Below are positions 44,816 to 53,796 of a DNA stretch of 53,837 bases, one piece after another. Source of the stretch: Deltaproteobacteria bacterium RIFCSPHIGHO2_02_FULL_43_33. GTDB lineage: Bacteria; Desulfobacterota; GWC2-55-46; UBA9637. Made by a program: the position numbers and the translations under genes. The notes beneath the pieces are model-generated. The model was not told the origin of the DNA and did no database searches. It saw only the letters and a program-made list of their open reading frames with translations. Position 1 is the first letter of the stretch. Each line of letters begins with the position of its first letter. Where the stretch lies: assembly GCA_001798165.1 (NCBI GenBank), contig MGRL01000118.1:1-53837 (forward strand), written 5' to 3'.

Positions 44816-45834
44816 AATCAATCTTAAGATATAAAAGAGGGCTTGCAATACTGAATGATTTTAAAAAGGCGAGGGTTCTTGTTATTGGCGATCTCGTCAT
44901 GGATCATTTTATCTGGGGAAAGGTGAGACGAATATCGCCAGAGGCCCCTGTGCCTGTTGTAGAGGTTAATTCAGAGAGCCTTATGCTGGGCGGCGCTGCA
45001 AATGTGGTAAATAACATACACAGCCTTGGAGGAAAGGTTATTGTATGCGGTGTTATTGGGAGAGATGAGATGGGTAAAAACCTTGTCCATGAACTGAGAA
45101 CAAAAGGCATATCTTCAGACGGCGTTATTGTTGAGGAGAAGCGGCCAACTTCAGTAAAAACAAGGGTGATAGCCCACAGCCAGCAGGTAGTGAGGTTTGA
45201 TAGAGAAAATAAAGAAAAGATACATCTGGATACTATGAAGAACATCATGGACTATACAAAGGATAAAATAAATTCAGTTGATGCGATAGTTATCTCAGAT
45301 TATGCAAAAGGTGTCATATCCGAAGAGCTGGTGGAAGAGGTTATAACCCTCGCCAAGAAAAGAGGTAAACCGGTCGCTGTTGATCCAAAGGTCAGCCATT
45401 TTGATTATTATAAATATGCAACGATAGTGACCCCCAATAATGACGAGGCATCTCAGGCCTCTGGCATAGATATTGAAAATAATAAAGGCAATAAAAGCTT
45501 ATTGCGGGCTGGCGAAATGCTTCTCAACAAAATTGGGAGCGATGCGGTTCTCATAACAAGAGGCGAGCATGGCATGAGTCTGTTTGAAAGCAACGGGGAG
45601 ATAACGCATATTCCCACTGTTGCAAAAGAGGTTTATGATGTAAGCGGCGCCGGAGATACTGTAATAGGAACAGTAGCCCTTGCTATTGCGTCAGGAGCAA
45701 GCTTTAAAGAAGCGGCAGTTGTTTCTAATTTTGCGGCAGGTGTTGTTGTTGGCAAGGTGGGTACTGCCACTGTCACACCGGAAGAAATGAAGAATGCTAT
45801 CAAGGATGGGTTGAGCGCCAAAAAACTCCGATGA
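44812..45834 (+). CDS. hldA: D-glycero-beta-D-manno-heptose-7-phosphate kinase
   Basis: PfkB/ribokinase-fold kinase of ADP-heptose synthesis, 340 residues. VIGDLVMDHFIWGKVRRISPEAP and GGAANVVNNI at the N-terminus, VDPK and TPNNDEA in the middle, and VSGAGDTVIGTVALA with the catalytic Asp. It ends where E. coli HldE continues into a nucleotidyltransferase domain, so the adenylyltransferase (HldC) must be elsewhere. Overlaps the WaaG-like gene and DUF4416. Confidence 0.93.
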   Translation: MKSILRYKRGLAILNDFKKARVLVIGDLVMDHFIWGKVRRISPEAPVPVVEVNSESLMLGGAANVVNNIHSLGGKVIVCGVIGRDEMGKNLVHELRTKGISSDGVIVEEKRPTSVKTRVIAHSQQVVRFDRENKEKIHLDTMKNIMDYTKDKINSVDAIVISDYAKGVISEELVEEVITLAKKRGKPVAVDPKVSHFDYYKYATIVTPNNDEASQASGIDIENNKGNKSLLRAGEMLLNKIGSDAVLITRGEHGMSLFESNGEITHIPTVAKEVYDVSGAGDTVIGTVALAIASGASFKEAAVVSNFAAGVVVGKVGTATVTPEEMKNAIKDGLSAKKLR

Positions 45835-46382
45835 GTAAGCCAAAGGAATCGAGTTTAGTCAAATTAATAGCCAGCCTTATAACAGGCGATAAAGAAATTG
45901 TAAAGCCTGTTTTAAAAAAAACGGAGCATAAATTCGGCAGTATAGATTTTTTAAGTGGAAAGATTAACTTCAAGCATACCGATTACTATAAGGAAGAGAT
46001 GGGAGAGGGTTTGTTCAGAAAAATTCTTTCATTTGAAAAGCTTATTAAACCAGACTCGTTGCCTGATATAAAGCTTTTCACAAACTCCTTGGAAAGTGAA
46101 TATCTTACCGGAGACGGAAAGAGAGTAATAAATATAGACCCTGGTTATGTTTCTATGGAAAAGATGGTTCTTGCAAGCTGTAAAAATTTTGCGCACAGGG
46201 TATATCTCAAGAATGGGGTATATGCTGATTTAACCCTTGTCTATAGGGCCGGTAACTTTCAATCACTGGAATGGACATTCCCTGATTATGCGGAAGAAGG
46301 GGTGAGGAATATGCTGAAGGGTATCAGGGAGAGGTATGGCCACCAACTGCAAAGGAGAGACTATAAGTGCTTAAAAGCATGA
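45831..46382 (+). CDS. DUF4416 family protein
   Basis: 183 residues, with the family's LVKLIASLITGDKE start, FGSIDFLSGKINFKHTDYY, NIDPGYVSMEKMVLAS and the AHRVYLKNGVYADLTLVY segment. DUF4416 genes occur in Desulfobacterota, Nitrospirota and related groups, often next to yicC and gmk. Function unknown. It overlaps hldA by four bases and yicC by sixteen. Confidence 0.9.
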   Translation: MSKPKESSLVKLIASLITGDKEIVKPVLKKTEHKFGSIDFLSGKINFKHTDYYKEEMGEGLFRKILSFEKLIKPDSLPDIKLFTNSLESEYLTGDGKRVINIDPGYVSMEKMVLASCKNFAHRVYLKNGVYADLTLVYRAGNFQSLEWTFPDYAEEGVRNMLKGIRERYGHQLQRRDYKCLKA

Positions 46383-47239
46383 CAGGTTATGGCACAGCTG
46401 AGTTTTCAATTGGCGAAGACAGGTTTTCTCTTGAGATAAAAAGCGTAAACCATCGTTTCGTAGAGATAAATGTTAGAACACCTGATAAGTTTTCCCTATT
46501 AGAAAATAAGATAAGAGACGAGATAAAACAGCATTTTTCCAGAGGCTCTTTTTATGTATCAATTAGCGCTGGCAGAGAAATAGCAGGAGCAATCAATATA
46601 AATATTCCTGTTGCCAAGCAGTGTCTTGCTATGCTCCGGGGGCTTCAAAAAGAGCTTGGTTTAAAGGGTGACATAGATATTGAACTGCTTTTAAAATTTA
46701 AGGAGATATTTTCTATAGGAGAGGCAGAGCAGGATTTAGAAAAATACTGGGAAGGGCTTAAGTATGGTCTGAGCAGCGCTCTTGGTTCTCTGAAGAAGAT
46801 GAGAGAGGAAGAGGGCTCTGCCCTTTCAGATGATATTGCATCAAGGCTTAATTGTATGGAAGATATTGCATATGAAATGGATGAAAGGGCGCCTGTCGTA
46901 GCAGAGACGTATAGAGAAAAGCTGAGACAGAGGATGGCTAACATGCTTGGTAATGCAAATGTAGATGAGGCGCGATTATTGACAGAGGTTGCTATTTTTG
47001 CAGAGCGAGGCAACATTACAGAAGAGTTGGTGCGGCTAAAGAGCCATTTTGCGCAGTTTAAAGATATGGTCAAGCTCGGTGAACCGGTCGGCCGAAAGAT
47101 GGATTTTCTGTGTCAGGAGATTTTAAGGGAGATAAATACCATCGGCTCTAAGGCCAATGATTCTGAACTGGCGAACCTGGTTGTATCAGCAAAGGCGGAA
47201 CTGGAGAAAATACGGGAACAGGTGCAAAATATTGAATAA
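46367..47239 (+). CDS. yicC: YicC-family endoribonuclease
   Basis: 290 residues. MLKSMTGYGTAEF at the start (GTG 46367), KSVNHRFVEINVR, and the C-terminal domain RKMDFLCQEILREINTIGSKAND, which holds the conserved metal site of YicC proteins. Family members are manganese-dependent RNases that affect sRNA turnover. It precedes gmk in many genomes. Confidence 0.94.
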   Translation: MLKSMTGYGTAEFSIGEDRFSLEIKSVNHRFVEINVRTPDKFSLLENKIRDEIKQHFSRGSFYVSISAGREIAGAININIPVAKQCLAMLRGLQKELGLKGDIDIELLLKFKEIFSIGEAEQDLEKYWEGLKYGLSSALGSLKKMREEEGSALSDDIASRLNCMEDIAYEMDERAPVVAETYREKLRQRMANMLGNANVDEARLLTEVAIFAERGNITEELVRLKSHFAQFKDMVKLGEPVGRKMDFLCQEILREINTIGSKANDSELANLVVSAKAELEKIREQVQNIE

Positions 47240-47903
47240 AACAAAAGACAGCAGGCAACCGGCAACCGGCAATAGTAAAGGCATCCTTTTTATAGTCTCT
47301 GCCCCTTCAGGGGCTGGTAAGACAACCCTTTGCAGGATGGCGGTTGACTATTTTTCTGATTTGAGGCATTCTATATCATACACGACAAGGCCTTCCAGAG
47401 AAGGTGAAAAGAACAGTATTGATTATCACTTTGTAAGCCAGCAGTTTTTTCAGAAGATGCTTAATAATGCTGAATTTCTGGAGTGGGCAGAGGTTCATGG
47501 AAACAGATACGGAACCTCTCGGAATGATATCAATGCCCTTCTTGAAAAAGGTTTAGATATAATTTTGGATATAGATGTCCAGGGTGCGAGACAGGTCAAG
47601 CAACGGTTATTAGCGAACAGTGAACAGCCGGCAGTTTTTATCTTTATCCTCCCGCCGTCACTGAAAGTTTGTGAAGAAAGGATTAAAACCAGAGGTAAAG
47701 ACAGCCCTGAAGTCATAGCAGGCAGGTTAGAAAATGCAAGGACTGAGATAAGAGAATCCATTAAGTATGATTTTATAATTATCAATGATAATCTTGAAGA
47801 TGCCTTTGAAAGACTTAAGTCAATTATCTTAGCTGAAAGAAGCAGAAGAGAAAGGATGATGGGAGAGGTTAAAAGAATCTATAGCGAGGTGTTGGATTTA
47901 TAA
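47232..47903 (+). CDS. gmk: Guanylate kinase
   Basis: Phosphorylates GMP to GDP. About 223 residues from TTG 47232, which overlaps the yicC stop. P-loop VSAPSGAGKTTL, HSISYTTRPSREGE (GMP binding), DYHFVS, ILDIDVQGARQV and the lid RIKTRGKDS. The N-terminal RQPATGNSK is encoded by ggcaacc heptamer repeats (47254-47274) before the conserved fold starts. Confidence 0.95.
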   Translation: MNKTKDSRQPATGNSKGILFIVSAPSGAGKTTLCRMAVDYFSDLRHSISYTTRPSREGEKNSIDYHFVSQQFFQKMLNNAEFLEWAEVHGNRYGTSRNDINALLEKGLDIILDIDVQGARQVKQRLLANSEQPAVFIFILPPSLKVCEERIKTRGKDSPEVIAGRLENARTEIRESIKYDFIIINDNLEDAFERLKSIILAERSRRERMMGEVKRIYSEVLDL

Positions 47904-47974
47904 ATTTACGAATTGCGATTTAAAAATCTGAAATCGTAAATCTGAAATCGTAAATCTTAAAAGGGAGGTATTAC

Positions 47975-48205
47975 ATGGCAAGGATAACAGTTGAAGATAG
48001 CATGAAAATGGTGCCGAACAGATTTGCACTCGTGGTGATTGCATCGGAGAGGGCAAAGAATTTATTGAGAGGCGCTAAACCATTTGTAAATTCAGACAAC
48101 CGCGCTATTGTTACCGCATTGAGGGAGGTTGCGGCAGGCAAAATTACCTATAAGGAGACCAAGGCTTTCACAAAGAAGAGACACGAGTTATATTCTGCAG
48201 ATTAA
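47975..48205 (+). CDS. rpoZ: RNA polymerase omega subunit
   Basis: 76 residues; MARITVEDSMKMVPNRFALVVIASERAK is the omega core, and NRAIVTALREVAAGKI follows. Promotes assembly of beta-prime. AGGGAGG is eight bases before ATG 47975. The short gap after gmk is filled by a degenerate repeat (aatctgaaatcgtaaatctg). Confidence 0.96.
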   Translation: MARITVEDSMKMVPNRFALVVIASERAKNLLRGAKPFVNSDNRAIVTALREVAAGKITYKETKAFTKKRHELYSAD

Positions 48206-48224
48206 GTATCTTGTAAGATTCAGT

Positions 48225-48260
48225 AAAAAATCCCCTGTATAAACAGGGGATTTTTATTTT
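48225..48260 (+). terminator. Terminator after rpoZ
   Basis: atcccctg/caggggat stem with flanking A-tract and TTTTTATTTT. Confidence 0.9.
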
Positions 48261-48321
48261 CAATCACCTTTCCCAGTTAGAAAGTTGAAGAGCCTCGCAG
48301 CAATTTGAGATATTATATGGT

Positions 48322-48475
48322 AGTCCATAATAGAATTGACATAAAACAAAAATCTCCCCATGCGGTCATTCCCGCAGGTTTTTAGCGGGAATCTGGTTTT
48401 ATTAACACCATATCCCCGATAAAGGCATTCGGGGATGACAGATTTATCTTGTCTATGTTGTTACTATTATGGACT
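48322..48475. mobile_element. MITE-like inverted-repeat element
   Basis: Perfect 12-bp ends agtccataatag (48322-48333) and ctattatggact (48464-48475) bound 154 bases with no ORF. Inside are two 9-nt-loop palindromes, attcccgc/gcgggaat (48368-48392) and atccccga/tcggggat (48412-48436). This accounts for most of the 350-base gap before dppA. Mobility is inferred. Confidence 0.55.
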
Positions 48476-48557
48476 GATTAGTATATGGCCGTAGCTTTCT
48501 AACGGGGCTTTCTAAAGGGGCTTGCAAAAAGAGCTTAATTGGGTTATTTTAAGCCGC

Positions 48558-50342
48558 ATGTTAATCAGAAAACAGAAATTAGGAATCACTAAAAAACTCA
48601 TTTCTCTCTTCTCATTTCTCATTTCTTTATTTCTTGTCTCAGGTTGCACCAAAATGGATAAAGAAGCTGGCGCGGAGCAGGTTGTCAACAACCATGAGAC
48701 TGCTCCTGCCTATGGCGATACCCTTGTAGAAGGCACAATCGGAGAGCCAAGTGTTTTAATCCCCATGCTTGCAGGCGATGCCGCTTCCCATGATGTTGCG
48801 AGCCTTGTTATTAACGGGCTGGTAAAATACAATAAAGACCTAACCATCGTCGGAGACCTTGCCGAGTCATGGGATATATCCAAAGATGGCCTTGTAATCG
48901 CCTTTCACTTAAAGAAAGGCATCAAATGGACTGATGGGGTTGAGTTCACTGCCGAAGATATCCTTTTTGGTTATAAAACCATAATAGATGAAAAAACGCC
49001 TACTGCATATTCAGAGGATTATAAACAGGTAAAAAAGGCAGAAGCCTTAGACAGATATACATTCCGGATAACATATGAAAAACCCTTTGCCCCTGCATTA
49101 AGCAGCTGGGGTAATCTGACTATACTTCCCAAACACCTCTTACAAGGAAAGGATATAACGAAAAATGAATTAGGAAGACACCCGATTGGTATGGGGTCGT
49201 TCAAATTTGTGAAATGGACGCCTGGACAGGAGGTTGTGCTTGAGGCAAATCATGATTATTTTGAGGGCAGACCATATATAGATAAATATGTATACCGTGT
49301 AATACCGGATCCAGCAACCATGTTTTTGGAGCTTAAGGCAGGCGGCATAGACTGGATGGGCCTTACGCCGATTCAATACAACCGCCAGACAGACACACCA
49401 TATTTTAAAAATAATTTTAAAAAATATAGATACCCTGCCCCTGTCTATACTTACATGGGATTAAATCTGTGCTTGAAACGAGATAAAACTACAGGGCAGT
49501 GTATTGAAAAGCATCCGTGGTTTTCTGATAAAAGGGTTCGTCAGGCCATAGCATACGCCATAGATAAACAGGAGATTGTAGATGGCGTGTTGTTCGGCCT
49601 TGGAAGCCCTGCCACAGGCCCCTATGTTCCAAATACATGGTCATATAATCCGAATGTAAAGAAATATGAATATAACCCGGAAAAGGCAAGAGGGCTTTTG
49701 GCAGAGGCAGGGTGGAGAGATACAGGGATAAAACTACCTTTGTGGACCCCTTCGCTAATTAAAAGATTGACAAAATGGGCAGGCTGGGATGTTAAAGACG
49801 GGATACTGGATAAAGATGGCAGGTCGTTTGAGTTTACAATTCTCACAAATCAGGGAAATAACGTGAGGATAAATACAGCAACCATCATACAATGGCAGCT
49901 GGCAAAGGTTGGCATAAGAGTAAATGTGAGAACCCTTGAATGGTCTACATTTATAAATGAGTTCATAGACAAAAGAAGGTTTGAGGCAGTTATCCTCGGA
50001 TGGAGCCTCGGTCTTGACCCTGACCAGTATGATATCTGGCATTCAAGCAAGACTAAAGAAAAGGAATTTAACTTTGTAAGCTATAACAATCCAGAGGTAG
50101 ATGCGCTCTTAGAAAAGGGAAGAAGGACATTTGATATAGAGCAAAGGAAAAAGGCATATTTCAGGATTCAGGAAATACTGGCAGATGAACTCCCGTATAT
50201 CTTTCTCTATGTGCCTGACGCAACGCCCATTGTCCATGCAAGGTTCAAAGGCATAGAGCCCGCGCCGCTCATCGGCATGGGTTATAACATCCACAAATGG
50301 TATGTGCCCGAAGGGTTGCAGAGGCATAAGGTGATACAGTAG
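48558..50342 (+). CDS. Peptide ABC transporter substrate-binding lipoprotein
   Basis: 594 residues from ATG 48558 (an upstream TTG at 48522 is less likely). The signal ends in LVSGC, with lipobox Cys30. SBP_bac_5 features: GDTLVEGTIGEPSVLIPML, LAESWDISKDGLVIAFHLKK, and KRVRQAIAYAIDKQEIVDG-like sequence. It captures oligopeptides or similar solutes at the membrane surface. The signal peptide DNA contains ctcattt-type heptamer repeats. First gene of a dpp/opp operon. Confidence 0.92.
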   Translation: MLIRKQKLGITKKLISLFSFLISLFLVSGCTKMDKEAGAEQVVNNHETAPAYGDTLVEGTIGEPSVLIPMLAGDAASHDVASLVINGLVKYNKDLTIVGDLAESWDISKDGLVIAFHLKKGIKWTDGVEFTAEDILFGYKTIIDEKTPTAYSEDYKQVKKAEALDRYTFRITYEKPFAPALSSWGNLTILPKHLLQGKDITKNELGRHPIGMGSFKFVKWTPGQEVVLEANHDYFEGRPYIDKYVYRVIPDPATMFLELKAGGIDWMGLTPIQYNRQTDTPYFKNNFKKYRYPAPVYTYMGLNLCLKRDKTTGQCIEKHPWFSDKRVRQAIAYAIDKQEIVDGVLFGLGSPATGPYVPNTWSYNPNVKKYEYNPEKARGLLAEAGWRDTGIKLPLWTPSLIKRLTKWAGWDVKDGILDKDGRSFEFTILTNQGNNVRINTATIIQWQLAKVGIRVNVRTLEWSTFINEFIDKRRFEAVILGWSLGLDPDQYDIWHSSKTKEKEFNFVSYNNPEVDALLEKGRRTFDIEQRKKAYFRIQEILADELPYIFLYVPDATPIVHARFKGIEPAPLIGMGYNIHKWYVPEGLQRHKVIQ

Positions 50343-50436
50343 AAAGCAGCATTCAGAATTCAGAAGTCAGCAGTCAGAATTAGAAAAGATTGCGGCTATT
50401 CTGAATTCCTGATTCTGGCTCCTAAATTCTTACTTA
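50343..50436. repeat. Degenerate-repeat hairpin between dppA- and dppB-like genes
   Basis: attcagaattcagaagtcag units against ctgaattcctgattctggc. Confidence 0.75.
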
Positions 50437-50438
50437 TT

Positions 50439-51413
50439 ATGTTTACTTATTTACTTAAAAGACTCCTTGAGATGATTCCAACGTTGATTGGAATTACGCT
50501 CATCTCTTTCTTCATCATCCAACTTGCGCCGGGCAAGCCGACTGATGTGCTGGCTGATTTGAACCCCAAGATGACGCCGGAGGCGAGGGAGAGGCTTGAG
50601 AAATATTACGGCCTTGACAAGCCCATACATATTCAGTATGTCATGTGGCTTAAAAGAATTGTGAAGCTTGATTTTGGAGATTCTTTTTCCACTGACAGGC
50701 GGCCTGTATGGACAAAGATTAAAGAGAGGCTCCCTATCACAATCTTGATTAACACCCTTGCATTGGTTTTAATCTTTATTATCGCCATCCCCATAGGCGT
50801 GTCATCCGCTGTCAGGCCGTATTCCCTTTATGACAAGATTACGACAGTTGTTGTGTTTATAGGTTTTGCCATTCCAACATTCTGGCTTGCGCTTCTTCTT
50901 ATGATACTCTTTGGCGTTAACTTGCACTGGCTTCCCATATCCGGACTTAAATCTATGGGCTATGAAAATCTTTCCGCCCTTGGAAAGATTTGGGACTGGA
51001 CTCAACACCTCATTCTCCCCATGACTCTGGAGGCATTCGGCGGCCTTGCAGGGTATTCAAGATATATGAGAAGCAGTATGCTGGAGGTTGTCCGGCAAGA
51101 CTATATTACGACTGCCCGGGCAAAGGGGTTATCAGAGAGAAAGGTCATATATAAACATGCCTTGAGGAATGCGCTCTTGCCTGTAATAACCCTGCTTGGC
51201 ATGTCAATTCCGGGGCTAATAGGCGGGAGCGTTATTTTTGAAAATATCTTCAGCATTCCCGGCATGGGTCAGCTCTTTTTTCAGTCCGTGATGATGAGAG
51301 ATTATCCTGTCATCATGGGCATATTGACCATCGGCGCAATATTGACCTTGCTTGGCAATTTACTGGCGGATATTGGGTATGCGGTGGCGGATCCGAGGAT
51401 AAGGACGCGATGA
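50439..51413 (+). CDS. Peptide ABC transporter permease (DppB/OppB type)
   Basis: 324 residues, six helices. The N-terminal [20 protein letters not shown] and the following [12 protein letters not shown] segment are characteristic; [16 protein letters not shown] is the EAA loop that contacts the ATPase. ATG 50439 follows a hairpin-forming repeat. Works with the DppC-type permease. Confidence 0.93.
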   Translation: MFTYLLKRLLEMIPTLIGITLISFFIIQLAPGKPTDVLADLNPKMTPEARERLEKYYGLDKPIHIQYVMWLKRIVKLDFGDSFSTDRRPVWTKIKERLPITILINTLALVLIFIIAIPIGVSSAVRPYSLYDKITTVVVFIGFAIPTFWLALLLMILFGVNLHWLPISGLKSMGYENLSALGKIWDWTQHLILPMTLEAFGGLAGYSRYMRSSMLEVVRQDYITTARAKGLSERKVIYKHALRNALLPVITLLGMSIPGLIGGSVIFENIFSIPGMGQLFFQSVMMRDYPVIMGILTIGAILTLLGNLLADIGYAVADPRIRTR

Positions 51414-51482
51414 ACAAAGCTTGAGGTATGAGGTTTGAGGCAGAAACCTCTGACCTCTATCCTCCAACCGCTAACATTTTTT
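51414..51482. repeat. Degenerate-repeat hairpin between permease genes
   Basis: ttgaggtatgaggtttgagg against cctctatcctccaaccgcta; ends at ATG 51483. Confidence 0.75.
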
Positions 51483-52331
51483 ATGAATCAATCAACTCTC
51501 ATAAATCTTTTCTGGCGCAGGTTTAAAAAGAACCGCCTTGCGTTTCTTGGCGGGATTATTGTGTTTTTATTTTTTGCCATTGCTGTTCTGGCGCCCTTTA
51601 TTGCGCCTTATGGCCCTGATGGAATAAATGTCAAGCATGTGCTTGAGCCGCCGAGTCTCAGTCATCCATTCGGCACAGACGACCTTGGCAGGGACATCTT
51701 AAGCCGCGTTATTTACGGCTCAAGGATTTCTCTTGCAGTTGGTTTTGTTGCAGTTGGGATTGCAACTCTGATTGGTATTATTTTAGGGGCATTGTCAGGC
51801 TATTACGGAGGTTGGCTTGATACTGTTATTATGCGTTTTGTTGACATCATGCTTGCCATCCCAACCTTTTTTTTAATCCTTGCAGTCATTGCCATGCTTG
51901 AGCCAAGCATCTGGAACATAATGATTGTCATCGGCATAACATCATGGATGGGTGTGGCAAGGCTTGTAAGGGCAGAGTTCTTATCCCTGAAAGAAAGAGA
52001 GTTTGTCCTTGCTGCAAGGGCATTAGGGGCAAGCGACTTTAGGATAATCTTCAGGCATATCCTGCCCAATGCCATGTCCCCTGTGCTTGTGTCAGCGGTA
52101 TTGGGCATTGCTGGCGCAGTACTGGTTGAATCAGCCCTGAGCTTTCTCGGCATAGGCGTCCAGCCTCCCACAGCAAGCTGGGGGAATATACTAACAATCG
52201 GCAAGGACAATATTGAGATTGCGTGGTGGATATCGGTATTTCCCGGTCTTGCAATTTTTGTAACTGTGCTTGCGTATAACCTTCTGGGCGAGGGGATACG
52301 GGATTCTATTGACCCGAGGTTGAAGATATGA
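51483..52331 (+). CDS. Peptide ABC transporter permease (DppC/OppC type)
   Basis: 282 residues from ATG 51483. [20 protein letters not shown] starts the OppC-type N-terminus; [19 protein letters not shown] is the conserved periplasmic segment; [16 protein letters not shown] is the EAA loop. The frame could extend to 51435 but only through repeat DNA. It overlaps the ATPase gene by four bases. Confidence 0.93.
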   Translation: MNQSTLINLFWRRFKKNRLAFLGGIIVFLFFAIAVLAPFIAPYGPDGINVKHVLEPPSLSHPFGTDDLGRDILSRVIYGSRISLAVGFVAVGIATLIGIILGALSGYYGGWLDTVIMRFVDIMLAIPTFFLILAVIAMLEPSIWNIMIVIGITSWMGVARLVRAEFLSLKEREFVLAARALGASDFRIIFRHILPNAMSPVLVSAVLGIAGAVLVESALSFLGIGVQPPTASWGNILTIGKDNIEIAWWISVFPGLAIFVTVLAYNLLGEGIRDSIDPRLKI

Positions 52332-53320
52332 CCGAACCCTTACTCCAAATAACCGACCTCCGCACCTCTTTCTTCACCGATGCCGGCGAGGTCAAGGCTG
52401 TGCGGGGCGTAAGTTTTAGCCTTGATAAGGGCAAGACCCTCGGGCTTGTGGGCGAGAGCGGGTGCGGGAAGAGCGTTACCGCGCTTTCCATTATGCGGCT
52501 TGTCTCTTTTCCAGGCAGAGTTATAAAAGGAGAGGTGCTTTATAGAGTCAAAGAGTCAGAGAGTCAAAGAGTCAGAGAGAAAGACCTACTTAAGATTTCT
52601 GAAGATGAGATGCGAAAGATAAGGGGCGCCGAGATTGCAATGGTCTTTCAGGAGCCCATGACATCGCTCAATCCTGTGCTGACTATTGGCAATCAGATTT
52701 CAGAGGCCATTTCTCTGCACCAAAATCTGAATAAAAGAGAGGTCATTGATAAAGCAATAGAGATGCTGAAACTTGTCGGCATCCCTTCGCCTGAAAAAAG
52801 GATAAAAGACTATCCTCACCAAATGAGCGGCGGCATGAGGCAGAGGGCTATGATTGCAATGGCGCTTTCATGCAATCCAAGTATTTTGATAGCAGACGAA
52901 CCTACAACAGCGCTTGATGTTACCATTCAGGCACAGATTCTTGAACTTATTCAGGGACTGCAAAAAAAACTTGATATGGCCATGATTCTCATTACCCACG
53001 ACCTCGGCGTGGTTGCAGAGGCAGTTGATAATGTGGCAGTGATGTATGCTGGAAAGATTGTGGAATATGCTGATACAAAGACATTGTTTGAAGAACCCAT
53101 GCATCCGTATACTGTCGGGCTTTTAAATTCTTTGCCGACAATGGAAAAGGATGGCGGGGCATTGAAAACAATCCCCGGCACAGTGCCTGGGCTTCTGAAT
53201 CTTCCAGCAGGATGCACTTTCTATGACCGATGCCCGAAGGCAGACTCAGGCTGCACAGAGCATGAGCCGGAGTTGGTGGAAATTAAAAAAGAACATTTAG
53301 TAGCTTGTTATAAAGCGTAG
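52328..53320 (+). CDS. Peptide ABC transporter ATPase (DppD/OppD type)
   Basis: 330 residues. Walker [17 protein letters not shown]-loop [11 protein letters not shown], signature [15 protein letters not shown], Walker [14 protein letters not shown], His in LITHD, and the C-terminal oligopeptide-type [12 protein letters not shown]. Residues about 73-83 ([11 protein letters not shown]) come from four octanucleotide repeats at 52544-52575. The usual second ATPase (DppF/OppF) does not follow. Confidence 0.93.
   Translation: MTEPLLQITDLRTSFFTDAGEVKAVRGVSFSLDKGKTLGLVGESGCGKSVTALSIMRLVSFPGRVIKGEVLYRVKESESQRVREKDLLKISEDEMRKIRGAEIAMVFQEPMTSLNPVLTIGNQISEAISLHQNLNKREVIDKAIEMLKLVGIPSPEKRIKDYPHQMSGGMRQRAMIAMALSCNPSILIADEPTTALDVTIQAQILELIQGLQKKLDMAMILITHDLGVVAEAVDNVAVMYAGKIVEYADTKTLFEEPMHPYTVGLLNSLPTMEKDGGALKTIPGTVPGLLNLPAGCTFYDRCPKADSGCTEHEPELVEIKKEHLVACYKA
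52544..52575 (+). repeat. Octanucleotide tract inside the ATPase gene
   Basis: agagtcaa/agagtcag alternate twice (four units, 32 bases) between Walker A and the Q-loop. Confidence 0.85.
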
Positions 53321-53387
53321 TTTGCCGATTTATCTAATTTGTGTTGAATCTCCGCACATATTGCTTAACAGAAAAACCGCAATAACT

Positions 53388-53582
53388 CTTAACCCGAAAA
53401 ATGCATTTAGTTTTTATTTTTCGGGGCAAATGCAAGATTTGAGTCAAAGACAAGGAAAAGATGGCTGGATAAAACGGAGCATACTCTTTTAGGTATGTGA
53501 GTATTTAGACAGTTAGCTTTGACGCAGTATTTGGCCGAAGATTGCGTTTGTCAGAAAATGCAAATGCATTTTCTGGGTTAAG
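53388..53582. mobile_element. Inverted-repeat-bounded element, possible MITE
   Basis: cttaacccgaaaaatgcatt (53388-) and the complementary aatgcattttctgggttaag (-53582) form 21-bp imperfect arms with two mismatches around about 150 bases. The right arm overlaps a cagaaaatgca/tgcattttctg palindrome (53552-53575). No protein is convincingly encoded. Together with a partial GTAG hairpin at 53317-53334 it fills most of the gap after the transporter. Confidence 0.5.
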
Positions 53583-53713
53583 TGCGCCTCAATATCTTTT
53601 GCTTCATTGAATATACTCACACTTGCCAATATAGACGCCCCGCAAATATACCAAATTCTTGATGGTGAATGAAAGAAGACAGTATGGTCAGCAATTGGAG
53701 AGAAATTGCAAGA

Positions 53714-53729
53714 TGTGATTTGGGTCACA
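53714..53729 (+). promoter_or_regulatory. CRP/FNR-superfamily operator (TGTGA-N6-TCACA)
   Basis: A perfect TGTGA...TCACA dyad, centred at 53721.5. A likely -10 (TATAAA, 53756-53761) lies about 35 bases downstream, so the dyad sits near -41.5 to -46, the class II activator position. The factor could be CRP-, HcpR- or Dnr-like. Confidence 0.6.
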
Positions 53730-53796
53730 TTACTTCTCCCCTATTTGTACTATCATATAAAACAGATTTTAATTTATATAAAGGAGGGCCTATCTT

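Noticed and set aside
53513-53728. 71-residue minus-strand ORF near the window end
   Set aside because: It overlaps the inverted-repeat element and the TGTGA-N6-TCACA site, with no ribosome binding site or recognised domain.
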